This document shows, one piece after another, positions 8,556-16,487 of a stretch of DNA of 64,000 nt. The notes beneath the pieces were generated by a model. The model was not told the origin of the DNA. It saw only the letters and a list, made by a program, of their open reading frames with translations, and did no database searches. The DNA comes from Legionella geestiana (GTDB lineage Bacteria; Pseudomonadota; Gammaproteobacteria; Legionellales; Legionellaceae). Position 1 is the stretch's first letter. The number at the start of each line of letters is the position of its first letter. Location: positions 744,001-808,000 of the forward strand of contig NZ_CP038271.1 of NCBI RefSeq assembly GCF_004571195.1, written 5' to 3'. A program made the position numbers and the translations under genes.

Positions 8556-9158
8556 ATGGATGCGGTCGAAAGCGACATTGGTGAAATCTGGCACTTTCCA
8601 GAAATCGTGGTGACGGCACCTGAAAACCCGCCGGACATGGCACTCCCGGCTGAAGAGGACACCGTCTCCCCCGAGGAAACGCTCTCTGAAACTGCCAGCG
8701 ACACACCTCCAGAAGAGCCGCCCACGGAAATTTTACCCGATATTCAGGGCATGCTTGAGCAAAACCTGCGAAACCAGGCGCTTTACCTTGACACAATCGC
8801 ATTTGAAATGCGCCAGATTCTTGAAGGCTTTGACCATGAACTCTATCGCCAGATAGTGGGCATTGTGCAGAAAGTGACACGCAAAATCATCCATCGCGAA
8901 ATAGCGCTCAATCCTGACACGCTCAAAACCATGGTGATTGAGGCCATGTCGCGTATCAATACTGATAATGCACCCTGTACCCTTCATGTCGCAAAAGAGG
9001 ATAAAGCGCTCTTTGATACTGTATATGCGGGTGAGAATGTCAGTGTGACTGTCGATGAAACGCTCGCGCCGGGGGATTTTCGCATAAAAACCCTGCACAG
9101 CACGCTGATATCTGCTATTGACGCACGCATTCACGCGCTGCTGGGTCTTGAGGCCTGA
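8556..9158 (+). CDS. fliH: Flagellar assembly protein FliH
   Basis: About 200 residues from the ATG at 8556. In-frame GTG codons at 8544 and 8550 are alternative starts, and no strong ribosome-binding site decides between them. The N-terminal third is acidic and Pro/Glu-rich (low complexity). The C-terminal part (about 70-200) matches the FliH/HrpE domain, with a coiled region, IVGIVQKVTRKIIHREIALNPDTL, then CTLHVAKEDKALFD. FliH is the peripheral stalk-like partner of the FliI ATPase and tethers it to FliN. It follows fliG closely and overlaps the fliI start. Identity is firm from domain plus position. Confidence 0.9.
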   Translation: MDAVESDIGEIWHFPEIVVTAPENPPDMALPAEEDTVSPEETLSETASDTPPEEPPTEILPDIQGMLEQNLRNQALYLDTIAFEMRQILEGFDHELYRQIVGIVQKVTRKIIHREIALNPDTLKTMVIEAMSRINTDNAPCTLHVAKEDKALFDTVYAGENVSVTVDETLAPGDFRIKTLHSTLISAIDARIHALLGLEA

Positions 9159-10498
9159 TGATGCCAGATACGCTTCAGCACTTAAAAACCCGTCTGCGCC
9201 ATCTCGATACCGCCATGGACGCAACCGATAACCTGCCCGTTCAGGGAACTATCGTGCGCCTCACGGGGTTTCTTCTTGAAGCGCGCGGGCTGCAGGCCCC
9301 CACCGGCTCGCTCTGCACCCTTCATATCAAAAGTACCGGACGCACCCTGCTCGCGGAAGTCATCGGCTTTTCTTCCGACTTAACCTGGCTTATGCCTTTT
9401 GAAGAGCCGCAGGGGATAGTGCCGGGAACCGCGGTCAGCGCTACCGGGCGTACGCTCACCATCCCGGTGGGCAATGCACTGCTTGGGCGGGTACTGGACG
9501 GTTTTGGCAACCCCATCGACAATAAGGGCCCCATCCATACGGATGAGCGTTACGAAACCTGGTCGCCATCCATCAACCCCATACAGCGCGCGCGCATCAA
9601 TACTCCACTTGATGTCGGCGTTCGTGCCGTCAATGCCCTGCTTACCGTGGGAGAAGGACAGCGCATGGGCATTTTCGCCGGCAGCGGCGTCGGCAAGAGC
9701 GTACTGCTTGGCATGTTCACGCGCTTTACCGAAGCAGATGTGGTTGTAGCTGGACTTGTTGGCGAGCGCGGACGCGAGGTAAAAGAGTTTATCGAAGAGA
9801 ATATCGGGGTACAAAATCTGCATAAAACCGTGATAGTGGCAGCCCCCGTAGACACCTTTCCACTGGAGCGCACGAGTGCCGCGGCTGTCGCCACCACCAT
9901 TGCCGAGTACTTTCGCGACCAGGGGAAAAAGGTGCTCCTGATTGTGGATTCGCTGACGCGCTACGCCCAGGCGCTGCGCCAGATTTACCTGACCCTGGGC
10001 GAGCTGCCAGCCTCGAGGGGATACTCTCCTTCGGTGTTTTCACGGATTTCGCAACTGGTTGAGCGCACGGGCAATGGCTTTGGCGATGGCGGGTCGATTA
10101 CGGCGTTTTATACGGTGCTCACCGAAGGCGATGACCCCTTCGACCCGGTTTCAGATCATGCCCGATCGATTCTGGACGGTCATATACTGCTTTCACGAAA
10201 ACTTGCGGAAGCGGGTCATTATCCGGCCATCGACATTTCAGCCTCCATCAGCCGGGTGATGAATGCCATCGTCCCGGACCAGCATCGCGAATGCGCACTG
10301 CACTTTAAAACACTCTACAATGTACTGCAGGAAAATCAGGACATCATTGGCATGGACATGTACCACGCTGGCACGAATCCGACGCTTGATGAGGCCATTC
10401 GCCGTCAGGCCGCGATAAAAACCTTTCTGCAGCAGGGCGTGAATGAAGTATCCAACTTCGCCGCGCACCAGGCCGCCCTCATGGAGCTTCTTGCATGA
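9158..10498 (+). CDS. fliI: Flagellum-specific export ATPase FliI
   Basis: A 446-residue F1-type ATPase. The Walker A GSGVGKS lies at residues 175-181, followed by GLVGERGREVKEFIE and the Walker B-like VLLIVDSLTRYAQALR. The signature LPASRGYSPSVFSRISQLVERTG is present, as is the HYPAIDIS segment. FliI powers loading of export substrates at the flagellar gate, with FliH and FliJ. Two adjacent ATG codons (9158 and 9161) are possible starts. Its end overlaps fliJ by 4 bases. Confidence 0.98.
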   Translation: MMPDTLQHLKTRLRHLDTAMDATDNLPVQGTIVRLTGFLLEARGLQAPTGSLCTLHIKSTGRTLLAEVIGFSSDLTWLMPFEEPQGIVPGTAVSATGRTLTIPVGNALLGRVLDGFGNPIDNKGPIHTDERYETWSPSINPIQRARINTPLDVGVRAVNALLTVGEGQRMGIFAGSGVGKSVLLGMFTRFTEADVVVAGLVGERGREVKEFIEENIGVQNLHKTVIVAAPVDTFPLERTSAAAVATTIAEYFRDQGKKVLLIVDSLTRYAQALRQIYLTLGELPASRGYSPSVFSRISQLVERTGNGFGDGGSITAFYTVLTEGDDPFDPVSDHARSILDGHILLSRKLAEAGHYPAIDISASISRVMNAIVPDQHRECALHFKTLYNVLQENQDIIGMDMYHAGTNPTLDEAIRRQAAIKTFLQQGVNEVSNFAAHQAALMELLA

Positions 10499-10947
10499 AG
10501 TCCCTATTACGAAAAAAAGAACAGCTTGATACGATTCTCTTAAACGTTGAGCATCAAAAATCGAGAGCCGCGCAGAAGCTCACGCAGCTGAATCAGCAAC
10601 TCGCCCGAAAACGCCTCTCGCTTGAAAACCTGCGCCAGTATGCCGCCGAATATAACAATCGCCCCCTGGAACTGCCCGCGGGCTTTGCCGAACTGCTGGC
10701 CAATGAAACCGCCTTTTCCCTGCGACTTGAAACAATTATCCAAAACGGGGAAAGCGAAATTATGAATCTTGAAATGCGCCAGAAAACACACGCCCAGGAT
10801 TACGCCACTCTGTGCGATAAAACCGAGGGTCTTAGTTCCCTGCTGAGTACGCTCGAGCTGCAGCTCCTGCAGGCGCACGCCGAGCAGGAAGACCGTGAAC
10901 TGGCCGAAACTGCACAGGTATTTCAGAGGATACGCCCCCATGACTGA
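10495..10947 (+). CDS. fliJ: Flagellar export chaperone FliJ
   Basis: A 150-residue protein, almost all predicted coiled coil, rich in Gln, Leu and Glu, of the size expected for FliJ. FliJ is the central stalk that links the FliI hexamer to FlhA. There is no catalytic motif to show. The call rests on coiled-coil character, length and position directly after fliI (4-base overlap). Confidence 0.87.
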   Translation: MKSLLRKKEQLDTILLNVEHQKSRAAQKLTQLNQQLARKRLSLENLRQYAAEYNNRPLELPAGFAELLANETAFSLRLETIIQNGESEIMNLEMRQKTHAQDYATLCDKTEGLSSLLSTLELQLLQAHAEQEDRELAETAQVFQRIRPHD

Positions 10948-11209
10948 ACTGACTATCCTTGGCGCCATGCAGCACATGCTGCTCGTCACCCTTTTTGGAG
11001 TATGCGTCCTGACCGTGCCCGCCTTGATTGTGGGCGTTATCGTATCCATTCTTCAGGCGGCCACACAAATTAACGAAATGACGATGACCTTCATCCCGAA
11101 ACTGATAGTCATGTTTCTGCTGCTCTTTACGCTCACGCCGTGGCTGATGCACCATCTGGTGAACCTGACCCAGGGACTGTTTTATAATCTGCCGCACTAT
11201 ATTCGGTAA
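10940..11209 (+). CDS. fliQ: Flagellar export gate protein FliQ
   Basis: An 89-residue protein with two membrane helices, the exact usual length of FliQ. The start is the ATG at 10940 (MTELTILGAMQHML). A longer in-frame reading from 10895 would lie inside fliJ. The conserved pattern VGVIVSILQAATQINEMTMTFIPK is present. FliQ, with FliP and FliR, forms the helical export gate core. It overlaps the fliJ end by 8 bases. Confidence 0.96.
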   Translation: MTELTILGAMQHMLLVTLFGVCVLTVPALIVGVIVSILQAATQINEMTMTFIPKLIVMFLLLFTLTPWLMHHLVNLTQGLFYNLPHYIR

Positions 11210-11213
11210 GCGC

Positions 11214-11999
11214 ATGCAAACTGCCGCACTCATCAGTCTTGTAGACCGGGAAGCCCCCCTTCTCGCGCTGATTTTCACACGCATCGCAACTACACTCTCC
11301 GTGCTAGGATTTCTTCGCCGCGACTGGGTGCCGCCACGTATTCTGATGATGTATGCCCTGTCGCTCACGGCGTTTGTATACACCTGCACACATCCGGCAC
11401 TCACGCCCACGCATGCGCTCTCCCTGCATGTGGCACTTTTCTGGCAGGTACTGGCAGGATTGTGCACCGGACTGCTCGTGAACCTGTTTCTGGAAATTTT
11501 TACAGGGTTTGGGCAGCTGGTATCCATGCAGGCGGGGCTTGGATTCGTCAACTTTTACGTCCCCGGCATCGGCACCATCACGCCACTTTCTCGTTTTTTT
11601 CTGCTGACTGCCATCGCCCTTTTTTTTCAGTTAAACGGGCATCTCGTTTTTATCAACATGCTGATACACTCGCTTGAGGGCAATCTGAGCATCACCCCTC
11701 CTGACAGCGCGCTTGCGTATGCGCTCGCACTCTGGTTCAAACACCTTTTTTCCGGCGCGCTCCTGCTCTCACTCGCAGCACTTGTGGCGCTGATGGTTTC
11801 AAACTTGACCATCGCCATCATGACCCGCTTTTCTCCACAGTTGAATATTTTTTCCATCGGCATCAACATCTCACTGATTGTGTGTTTTCTGATTCTTTAT
11901 CTCGGCTTTGATTTTTTGCTGGAGGGGGGGCGTATTCTATTGATGGATGTGCTCGAGCAGATTGGTCTGACATTCAGGGGATTTGGCCGCCATGGATGA
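11214..11999 (+). CDS. fliR: Flagellar export gate protein FliR
   Basis: A 261-residue polytopic membrane protein with about six hydrophobic segments. The FliR pattern is visible: LFLEIFTGFGQLVSMQAGLGF near residues 92-112, and a late LTIAIMTRFSPQLNIFSIG segment followed by a final membrane helix. FliR is the single-copy component of the FliPQR gate and contacts FlhB. It starts 4 bases after fliQ and overlaps the flhB start. Confidence 0.96.
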   Translation: MQTAALISLVDREAPLLALIFTRIATTLSVLGFLRRDWVPPRILMMYALSLTAFVYTCTHPALTPTHALSLHVALFWQVLAGLCTGLLVNLFLEIFTGFGQLVSMQAGLGFVNFYVPGIGTITPLSRFFLLTAIALFFQLNGHLVFINMLIHSLEGNLSITPPDSALAYALALWFKHLFSGALLLSLAALVALMVSNLTIAIMTRFSPQLNIFSIGINISLIVCFLILYLGFDFLLEGGRILLMDVLEQIGLTFRGFGRHG

Positions 12000-13140
12000 A
12001 GAAAACGACGAAAAACAACACCAGCCCACCGCGAAGCGCCTTGAGGAGCTTCGCAAAAAGGGAAACTTCCTGCGTTCTAAAGATTTACTAAGCGGACTGA
12101 ATCTCATGACCGCACTCGTACTTTTGAGTGCCATGGCCCCCCTGGCTCGCGCCATCCTTGAACAGAGTTTTCAGCGCTCCTTCACCGCAATTTCTGACTC
12201 AGACGCGTTTTTTGCAGCCCCCAATGCACTGCTCGCCCCCCTCGCGCTGCAATCGCTTGGCTTACTGGTCCCCTTTGGGCTGGTGCTTGCCATCATGGCG
12301 ATAGCTGCTACCTGCCTCTTTGGGAAATGGGGCTTTTCAACCGAGCTTATTCGCTTCAAGGGGGAGCGGCTGAATCCGTTTAAAAATCTGAAACGCATTT
12401 TCTCGCTGCAAAACGCGATGGAGCTCGTGAAATCCACCCTCAAATTCGTTTTGATTCTGGCAGCGCTTTGCGCTTACGTGGCAGTTGCCTGGGATGACTT
12501 GCACGCGCTTGTGGATGTACGCGACATGCATTCGGTGGGGCATGCTTTTTCGCTCATCACCTGGTTTTTCATGATGGTGGCAGTTGCGGCGGTCATTATC
12601 ATGTCGGTAGATGTTCTCTACGCGTGGTTCAGTTATCAGAAAAAAACGCGCATGAGCTTTCAGGAAATCCGTGATGAACAGAAAGAAACCGACGGTAACC
12701 CCGAAATCAAAAAGCGCATCCGCGCCACACAAAACGCCATGTCGCGTCAGCGAATCCAGCAGGCTGTTCCTCTGGCGACTGTTGTTATCACGAACCCCAC
12801 GCACTACGCGGTTGCGCTTCGCTATCGCGAACACAAAGATAATGCGCCTGAAATTCTTGCCATGGGTGCCGACCACCTCGCGGCCCAAATCCGCCAGCTG
12901 GCGATTAGCCACGGGATCCCGCTTTACGAAGCCCCGCCACTTGCGCGTGCACTCTACTATTCCGGTAAGCCCGGCGACACCATCCATCCAGAATTGTACC
13001 TGCCGGTTGCGCTGGTACTCTCCTACCTCTATCAGCTCAAAAACTACCAGGCCGGGCAGGGGCCGCTGCCAGAATATGTGCATGACTTAAAGGTGCCGGA
13101 GGCATTTTCAACCAAAGGCCCACGCTCCCCTGGCAGCTGA
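11983..13140 (+). CDS. flhB: Flagellar export switch protein FlhB
   Basis: About 385 residues. A second ATG at 11992 is equally possible (MDEENDEK). The N-terminal hydrophilic region has PTAKRLEELRKKGNFLRSKD. Four membrane helices follow, then a cytoplasmic domain with the autocleavage motif NPTH near residue 271 and downstream HYAVALRYREHKDNAPEI. FlhB switches export specificity from rod/hook to filament when FliK signals hook length. This gene ends the fliE operon. In many polar flagellates flhA follows at once; here about 11 kb of foreign-looking DNA separates them. Confidence 0.97.
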   Translation: MAAMDEENDEKQHQPTAKRLEELRKKGNFLRSKDLLSGLNLMTALVLLSAMAPLARAILEQSFQRSFTAISDSDAFFAAPNALLAPLALQSLGLLVPFGLVLAIMAIAATCLFGKWGFSTELIRFKGERLNPFKNLKRIFSLQNAMELVKSTLKFVLILAALCAYVAVAWDDLHALVDVRDMHSVGHAFSLITWFFMMVAVAAVIIMSVDVLYAWFSYQKKTRMSFQEIRDEQKETDGNPEIKKRIRATQNAMSRQRIQQAVPLATVVITNPTHYAVALRYREHKDNAPEILAMGADHLAAQIRQLAISHGIPLYEAPPLARALYYSGKPGDTIHPELYLPVALVLSYLYQLKNYQAGQGPLPEYVHDLKVPEAFSTKGPRSPGS

Positions 13141-13223
13141 GTGCAGGCAAGAGTGAGGGTATTCAACCCGCCGTTTCTCAAGAGTGCCAAAGATAATCTT
13201 GCAGGCACATGATGCTCAGGCAG

Positions 13224-13646
13224 TTATCGCTTTTTCATGCCCAGCAGATAATCTACTGCACGAACGGCTTCCATAACCCGTTCACCATCGGCAACCCGCG
13301 TTAAAAGAAGCTCCTCAGTTGGCGCATAGACATTGCCATCTCCAAGGATGATGCCCTCAAGGGTGAACTGGATAAAGCAGGCTTTTACATGTTCCAGAAT
13401 GAACTGATAATGATCGGTGCTTCCTTTAAGCAGAAGCCCAAGGGAGAGGTAGGCGTCAAAGGGGCGGTTATGGTGAAAGTGGCGAATGACGGCAGGAATT
13501 TCATACGTACCGGCCTGCACCATTTCCACCTCATAGGCATACGGCAACTCATCGAGCGCAGATACACAGCGCGCAAGCTGCTTTTCAGCAAGATTTGGGT
13601 AATAGTTGGAACAGACGACCAGTATGGAAGGGTCTTTAAGCGTCAT
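13224..13646 (-). CDS. ribH: 6,7-dimethyl-8-ribityllumazine synthase-like protein
   Basis: A 140-residue protein with the lumazine synthase layout. It has an N-terminal ILVVCSNYYPNLAEK strand, then VQAGTYEIPAVIRH (the G-[AS]-x-E-x-P ligand motif), then GLLLKGSTDHYQFI, which matches the family phosphate and catalytic His motif. The family joins 3,4-dihydroxy-2-butanone 4-phosphate and the pyrimidinedione to form lumazine in riboflavin synthesis. It is shorter than the usual 150-160 residues and divergent (KGSTDHY instead of RGxTxHF). It could therefore be a second, specialised copy. It stands alone on the minus strand at the flhB boundary. Confidence 0.8.
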   Translation of the reverse strand: MTLKDPSILVVCSNYYPNLAEKQLARCVSALDELPYAYEVEMVQAGTYEIPAVIRHFHHNRPFDAYLSLGLLLKGSTDHYQFILEHVKACFIQFTLEGIILGDGNVYAPTEELLLTRVADGERVMEAVRAVDYLLGMKKR

Positions 13647-13868
13647 GCAGGCTCCTTGAGAATTGCACCCACTATAGGATGAATGCTAACGCGTTTGCAA
13701 GTCCGGTAATTGCAGCCTGAATTTATTTTGATTTATTTTTAGTCAATATTAACCTGGCAGCCATTGTGAAAAAATTTCTCAGGCTCAGATAATCTGTTAA
13801 GGTGATGTGAGACATAGTTTTAATAATGGTTTGAAATACTTCTTTTATTCTTTTTGGAGCATACGGAT

Positions 13869-13988
13869 ATGGCTTCTTCAGCAGTCTACACTAAAGACTC
13901 AATACGGAAAATGCTAGATTCGGAGTTGTCCGTTGAAGCAAGAAGTGATATAGGCGCGGATTTTTGGACGAAAAAAAGGTATTTTTAA
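13869..13988 (+). pseudogene. 5' fragment of a gene, probably cut by the IS3-family element
   Basis: An ATG at 13869 follows TTTTTGGAGCATACGGAT, a fair ribosome-binding site, and opens a 39-codon frame beginning MASSAVYTKDSIRKML. It stops at 13988, only 32 bases before the IS3 OrfA start, in sequence that is likely already IS. About 200 bases of AT-rich DNA upstream could hold its promoter. The N-terminus looks like the start of a longer protein. I cannot identify it. The 15263-15673 frame on the other side of the IS may be its remainder, but this is unproven. Confidence 0.45.
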
Positions 13989-14020
13989 GAGCTATTCTTC
14001 TATTATAAGAGGAGAATAGG

Positions 14021-14314
14021 ATGACCAAAAAGCGAAATTATTACACTGCATCAAAAAAATCAAAGATTGCACTTGCTGCCATTGAGGGGAAATTGACCCA
14101 GGCCCAGTTAACCAGCGAGTACGGCGTGCATGCTACCCAAATTAAAGCCTGGAAGCAAACGGCATTGCAAGCGATATCTGACGTGTTTTCCAACACTCGC
14201 GACAAAGATAAAAAAACACAAACAGAACTTATCGATGCCTTATATGAGGAAATTGGTCGGCTCCAGGCACAATTGTCCTGGTTAAAAAAAAAATTTCCAT
14301 CTGAGCCTGGATGA
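14021..14314 (+). CDS. IS3-family transposase OrfA
   Basis: A 97-residue protein with the OrfA pattern: KSKIALAAIEGKLTQAQLTSEYGVHATQIKAWK (helix-turn-helix), then a leucine-zipper-like helix EIGRLQAQLSWLKKK. It binds the IS ends. AGAGGAGA precedes the ATG. The frame runs through an A10 tract and stops soon after, the usual place for frameshifting into OrfB. Confidence 0.92.
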   Translation: MTKKRNYYTASKKSKIALAAIEGKLTQAQLTSEYGVHATQIKAWKQTALQAISDVFSNTRDKDKKTQTELIDALYEEIGRLQAQLSWLKKKFPSEPG

Positions 14315-15143
14315 AAAACGCAGACTCATCGATAGCAGCGCTGAAATAACGATCCGAGAGCAGTGCATGCTACTCGGATTGAGCGTTTCCAGTTACTATT
14401 ACAAGGCGTCTTCCATATCAGCAGAAGATGAGCGATTAATGACGCTGCTTGACGAGCATTATCTCCAATATCCCTGTGAAGGCAAAATTAAGCGCGCACA
14501 ATGGCTATCAAAAGAGGTTGGTTATACTGTTGGTAGACGTCGTATCAAGAGACTCATGGAGGTCATGGGGTTAGAAACCGTCTACCCAAAGCCAAATACA
14601 AGCGTACCCAATAAAGAGCACACCGTGTACCCCTATTTATTGCGAGATATCGATATCACAAAACCCGATCAAGTATGGGCGGCGGATATCACATACGTCA
14701 GGATGAAAGGCGGTCACGTCTATTTGCTCGCCATTATGGATTGGTATAGCCGCTATGTGGTTCAATGGGCCGTTTCACCAACGCTTGAGGCTGAATTCTG
14801 TGTAGAAGCACTTAGAAATGCTTTGCTGAAAGGACGATGTGAAATCTTCAACACTGATCAAGGGTCACAATTCACCTCAAGTGACTGGATAAACACGCTA
14901 AAAACCCACAGGATCTCCATCAGTATGGATGGGCGAGGTCGCTACCTTGATAATATTTTTATAGAGCGTTTATGGCGTAGTGTTAAACAAGAAAAACTCT
15001 ATCGATATTCTTTTGAGTCAATTGAAGAAGTTGAGCTGGCATTATGTGAATACTTTGATTATTATAACCACCGAAGACCGCACCAGTCCTTCAGATATTT
15101 CACACCAGCGGACATGTATTTTCAACACCGTAAAAAAACATGA
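14286..15143 (+). CDS. IS3-family transposase OrfB (DDE integrase)
   Basis: The frame is continuous from the A tract, reading HLSLDEKRRLIDSSAEITIREQCMLLGLSVSSYYYK. An independent start could be the ATG at 14367. The DDE catalytic core is complete: WAADITYVRM (first Asp), FNTDQGSQFTS (second Asp) and GRYLDNIFIERLWRSVKQE (Glu), followed by YYNHRRPHQSF. It catalyses strand transfer, probably as an OrfAB fusion. In the given sequence OrfB is in the +1 frame relative to OrfA. Most IS3 members use -1, so the A run may have lost or gained a base. Transcript slippage on A10 could restore the fusion. Confidence 0.9.
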   Translation, partial: KKNFHLSLDEKRRLIDSSAEITIREQCMLLGLSVSSYYYKASSISAEDERLMTLLDEHYLQYPCEGKIKRAQWLSKEVGYTVGRRRIKRLMEVMGLETVYPKPNTSVPNKEHTVYPYLLRDIDITKPDQVWAADITYVRMKGGHVYLLAIMDWYSRYVVQWAVSPTLEAEFCVEALRNALLKGRCEIFNTDQGSQFTSSDWINTLKTHRISISMDGRGRYLDNIFIERLWRSVKQEKLYRYSFESIEEVELALCEYFDYYNHRRPHQSFRYFTPADMYFQHRKKT

Positions 15144-15155
15144 GCTCCGTGTGTC

Positions 15156-15233
15156 ATGGCTTACCCACAGGGTCAACAGGCCTATCCGAGACAATGAAAG
15201 CTCTCCTGGCCTATGGACTTGTGGATAAGCCAT
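15156..15233. repeat. 78-bp imperfect inverted-repeat element
   Basis: The left end ATGGCTTACCCACAGG and the right end TTGTGGATAAGCCAT are near-perfect inverted copies. The match continues inward through CAxAGGCC / GGCCTATGG. The unit begins 13 bases after the OrfB stop. It looks like a small inverted-repeat insertion or a relic of an IS end. Confidence 0.6.
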
Positions 15234-15262
15234 TCTGAGAGCAAGGTGATTAGACTAACAAG

Positions 15263-15673
15263 ATGGGAATAGCTCTTATTTTCCCTGAATTTTGTTCCAG
15301 TGCCCCGGACCTATCTAAAAGATCGTTGCTTCAAGAATTAATTGCGAGTCCTGACAATTCAGCCCTGCTCACCGAAGTTGCAGCAAGCTGGCATCGGGAG
15401 CTTATTGACAGGCGACTTGAAATTATGCGGTCAAACGAGCTGGTAAGGATAGAAGACTTGTATATTGCCAGTATTAGGGCGTGTCCGCGATTCTTTCGCT
15501 CCTCTGAGTGCATTGAAACTGCAGTAAGAGTCATTGAAAAAACCCAGACTGATACCACTCAAAAACAAATTGCGTTTGAAAAGAGCGCCCAATTTGCCGA
15601 GACTACCCACAACTTGCTTGACGTATTATTGGCGGAGGCCATACAGGAATTAGCCGCCCGTTTTTCTCCGTAA
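15263..15673 (+). CDS. Hypothetical protein, possibly a 3' gene fragment
   Basis: A 136-residue, mostly helical, charged protein with no motif I recognise. There is no clear ribosome-binding site before the ATG, and an in-frame stop lies 12 bases upstream. This fits either a short gene or the tail of a gene broken by the neighbouring IS3 element. It has CSSAPDLSKRSLLQELIA near the start and a C-terminal helix ending AIQELAARFSP. Codon use looks like the surrounding genes. No function is claimed. Confidence 0.5.
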   Translation: MGIALIFPEFCSSAPDLSKRSLLQELIASPDNSALLTEVAASWHRELIDRRLEIMRSNELVRIEDLYIASIRACPRFFRSSECIETAVRVIEKTQTDTTQKQIAFEKSAQFAETTHNLLDVLLAEAIQELAARFSP

Positions 15674-15703
15674 AGAGGAGCGTGAAGGCGCAGTAACTGG
15701 TGA

Positions 15704-15764
15704 CTGTTGACATTTAGTGACACGGCTGCAACTCTTATCAATTTAGGCTACATGTCAACAGACC
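15704..15764. repeat. Short, internally deleted copy of the GTCTGTTGACA inverted-repeat element
   Basis: Ends CTGTTGACATTTAGTGACAC and CATGTCAACAGACC are inverted to each other. They match the ends of the 160-bp element at 50947-51106, including the shared GTGACACGGCTGCAA. About 100 internal bases are missing here. Confidence 0.7.
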
Positions 15765-15769
15765 AAACG

Positions 15770-16237
15770 TTAAGGATGCACATCCAAAGGTTCAATGTTA
15801 CCCGCAGTATATACAGGACCATGATCGCCAGGCTCGTAACTGTCTGGATTTGGGTTATCAAGCACGGTCAGCTGGATACTTATGCCTTCCAGCGGAAAAT
15901 CGTTCATCAGTTCTTTTCCCATTTGTGCCGCAAGGATTTCCCAATATACGTCCGCTGGAAATTCATCCGAAGGCTCCATGTATTTTAAGATGCGACTGCG
16001 CAGGATGCGATAATCTGGATATTCAGCTGACGGTAAACCTGCTTTATATGCATATTTCACATGAATATTGACTGTTTGACCAGATTGACGGGCTGTATGA
16101 TATTCAGGGATAGCAAAATGAAAATAGTTCCGCTCTGCCATCACCGGGTGCGTTGATGCAGCCCAAAGAGAACACGGAAAATATGATATCACTGTAATCA
16201 ATAAAAGCCTGTTAAACAGACTGGTGAATATATTCAT
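15770..16237 (-). CDS. Hypothetical exported protein
   Basis: A 155-residue protein with a clear signal peptide (MNIFTSLFNRLLLITVISYFPCSLWAAS, cleavage near residue 27). The mature part has alternating strands and one amphipathic region (YWEILAAQMGKELMNDF) and ends with an acidic, Gly/Pro-rich tail. It probably acts in the periplasm or outside the cell. No known family is recognised. It is a single gene, with the short inverted-repeat copy at its 3' side and the LuxR gene divergent on the other side. Confidence 0.65.
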   Translation of the reverse strand: MNIFTSLFNRLLLITVISYFPCSLWAASTHPVMAERNYFHFAIPEYHTARQSGQTVNIHVKYAYKAGLPSAEYPDYRILRSRILKYMEPSDEFPADVYWEILAAQMGKELMNDFPLEGISIQLTVLDNPNPDSYEPGDHGPVYTAGNIEPLDVHP

Positions 16238-16487
16238 TTAGATTAATTTCTCTAACAAACAGCTGATTAGGGCTTCAGTATATTGCACGTCAAATGCATC
16301 TACAATTGAAAATGACAGCAATACCTTGCCTCCAACGTTGAATGCACGCCTCTATTGTCGCCGGGAAAATTGAGAACTCCAGTGCGTGCCCTAATGCTGT
16401 GAGGCATTGTTCTTAACAGGAACATCTTGCATTTTTTTTCATTTTAGCGGACAATTACTGGCTCAATTATATGCATTCAAGTTGATA

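Larger units (their letters stand above)
14021..15143 (+). mobile_element. IS3-family insertion sequence (coding span)
   Basis: Two overlapping frames encode a helix-turn-helix OrfA and a DDE integrase OrfB, separated by a run of ten A residues (14284-14293). I could not define both terminal inverted repeats. The left end may lie near 13962. The right end may be lost where the 15156-15233 inverted repeat begins. The element sits in the accessory block between flhB and flhA. Confidence 0.85.
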
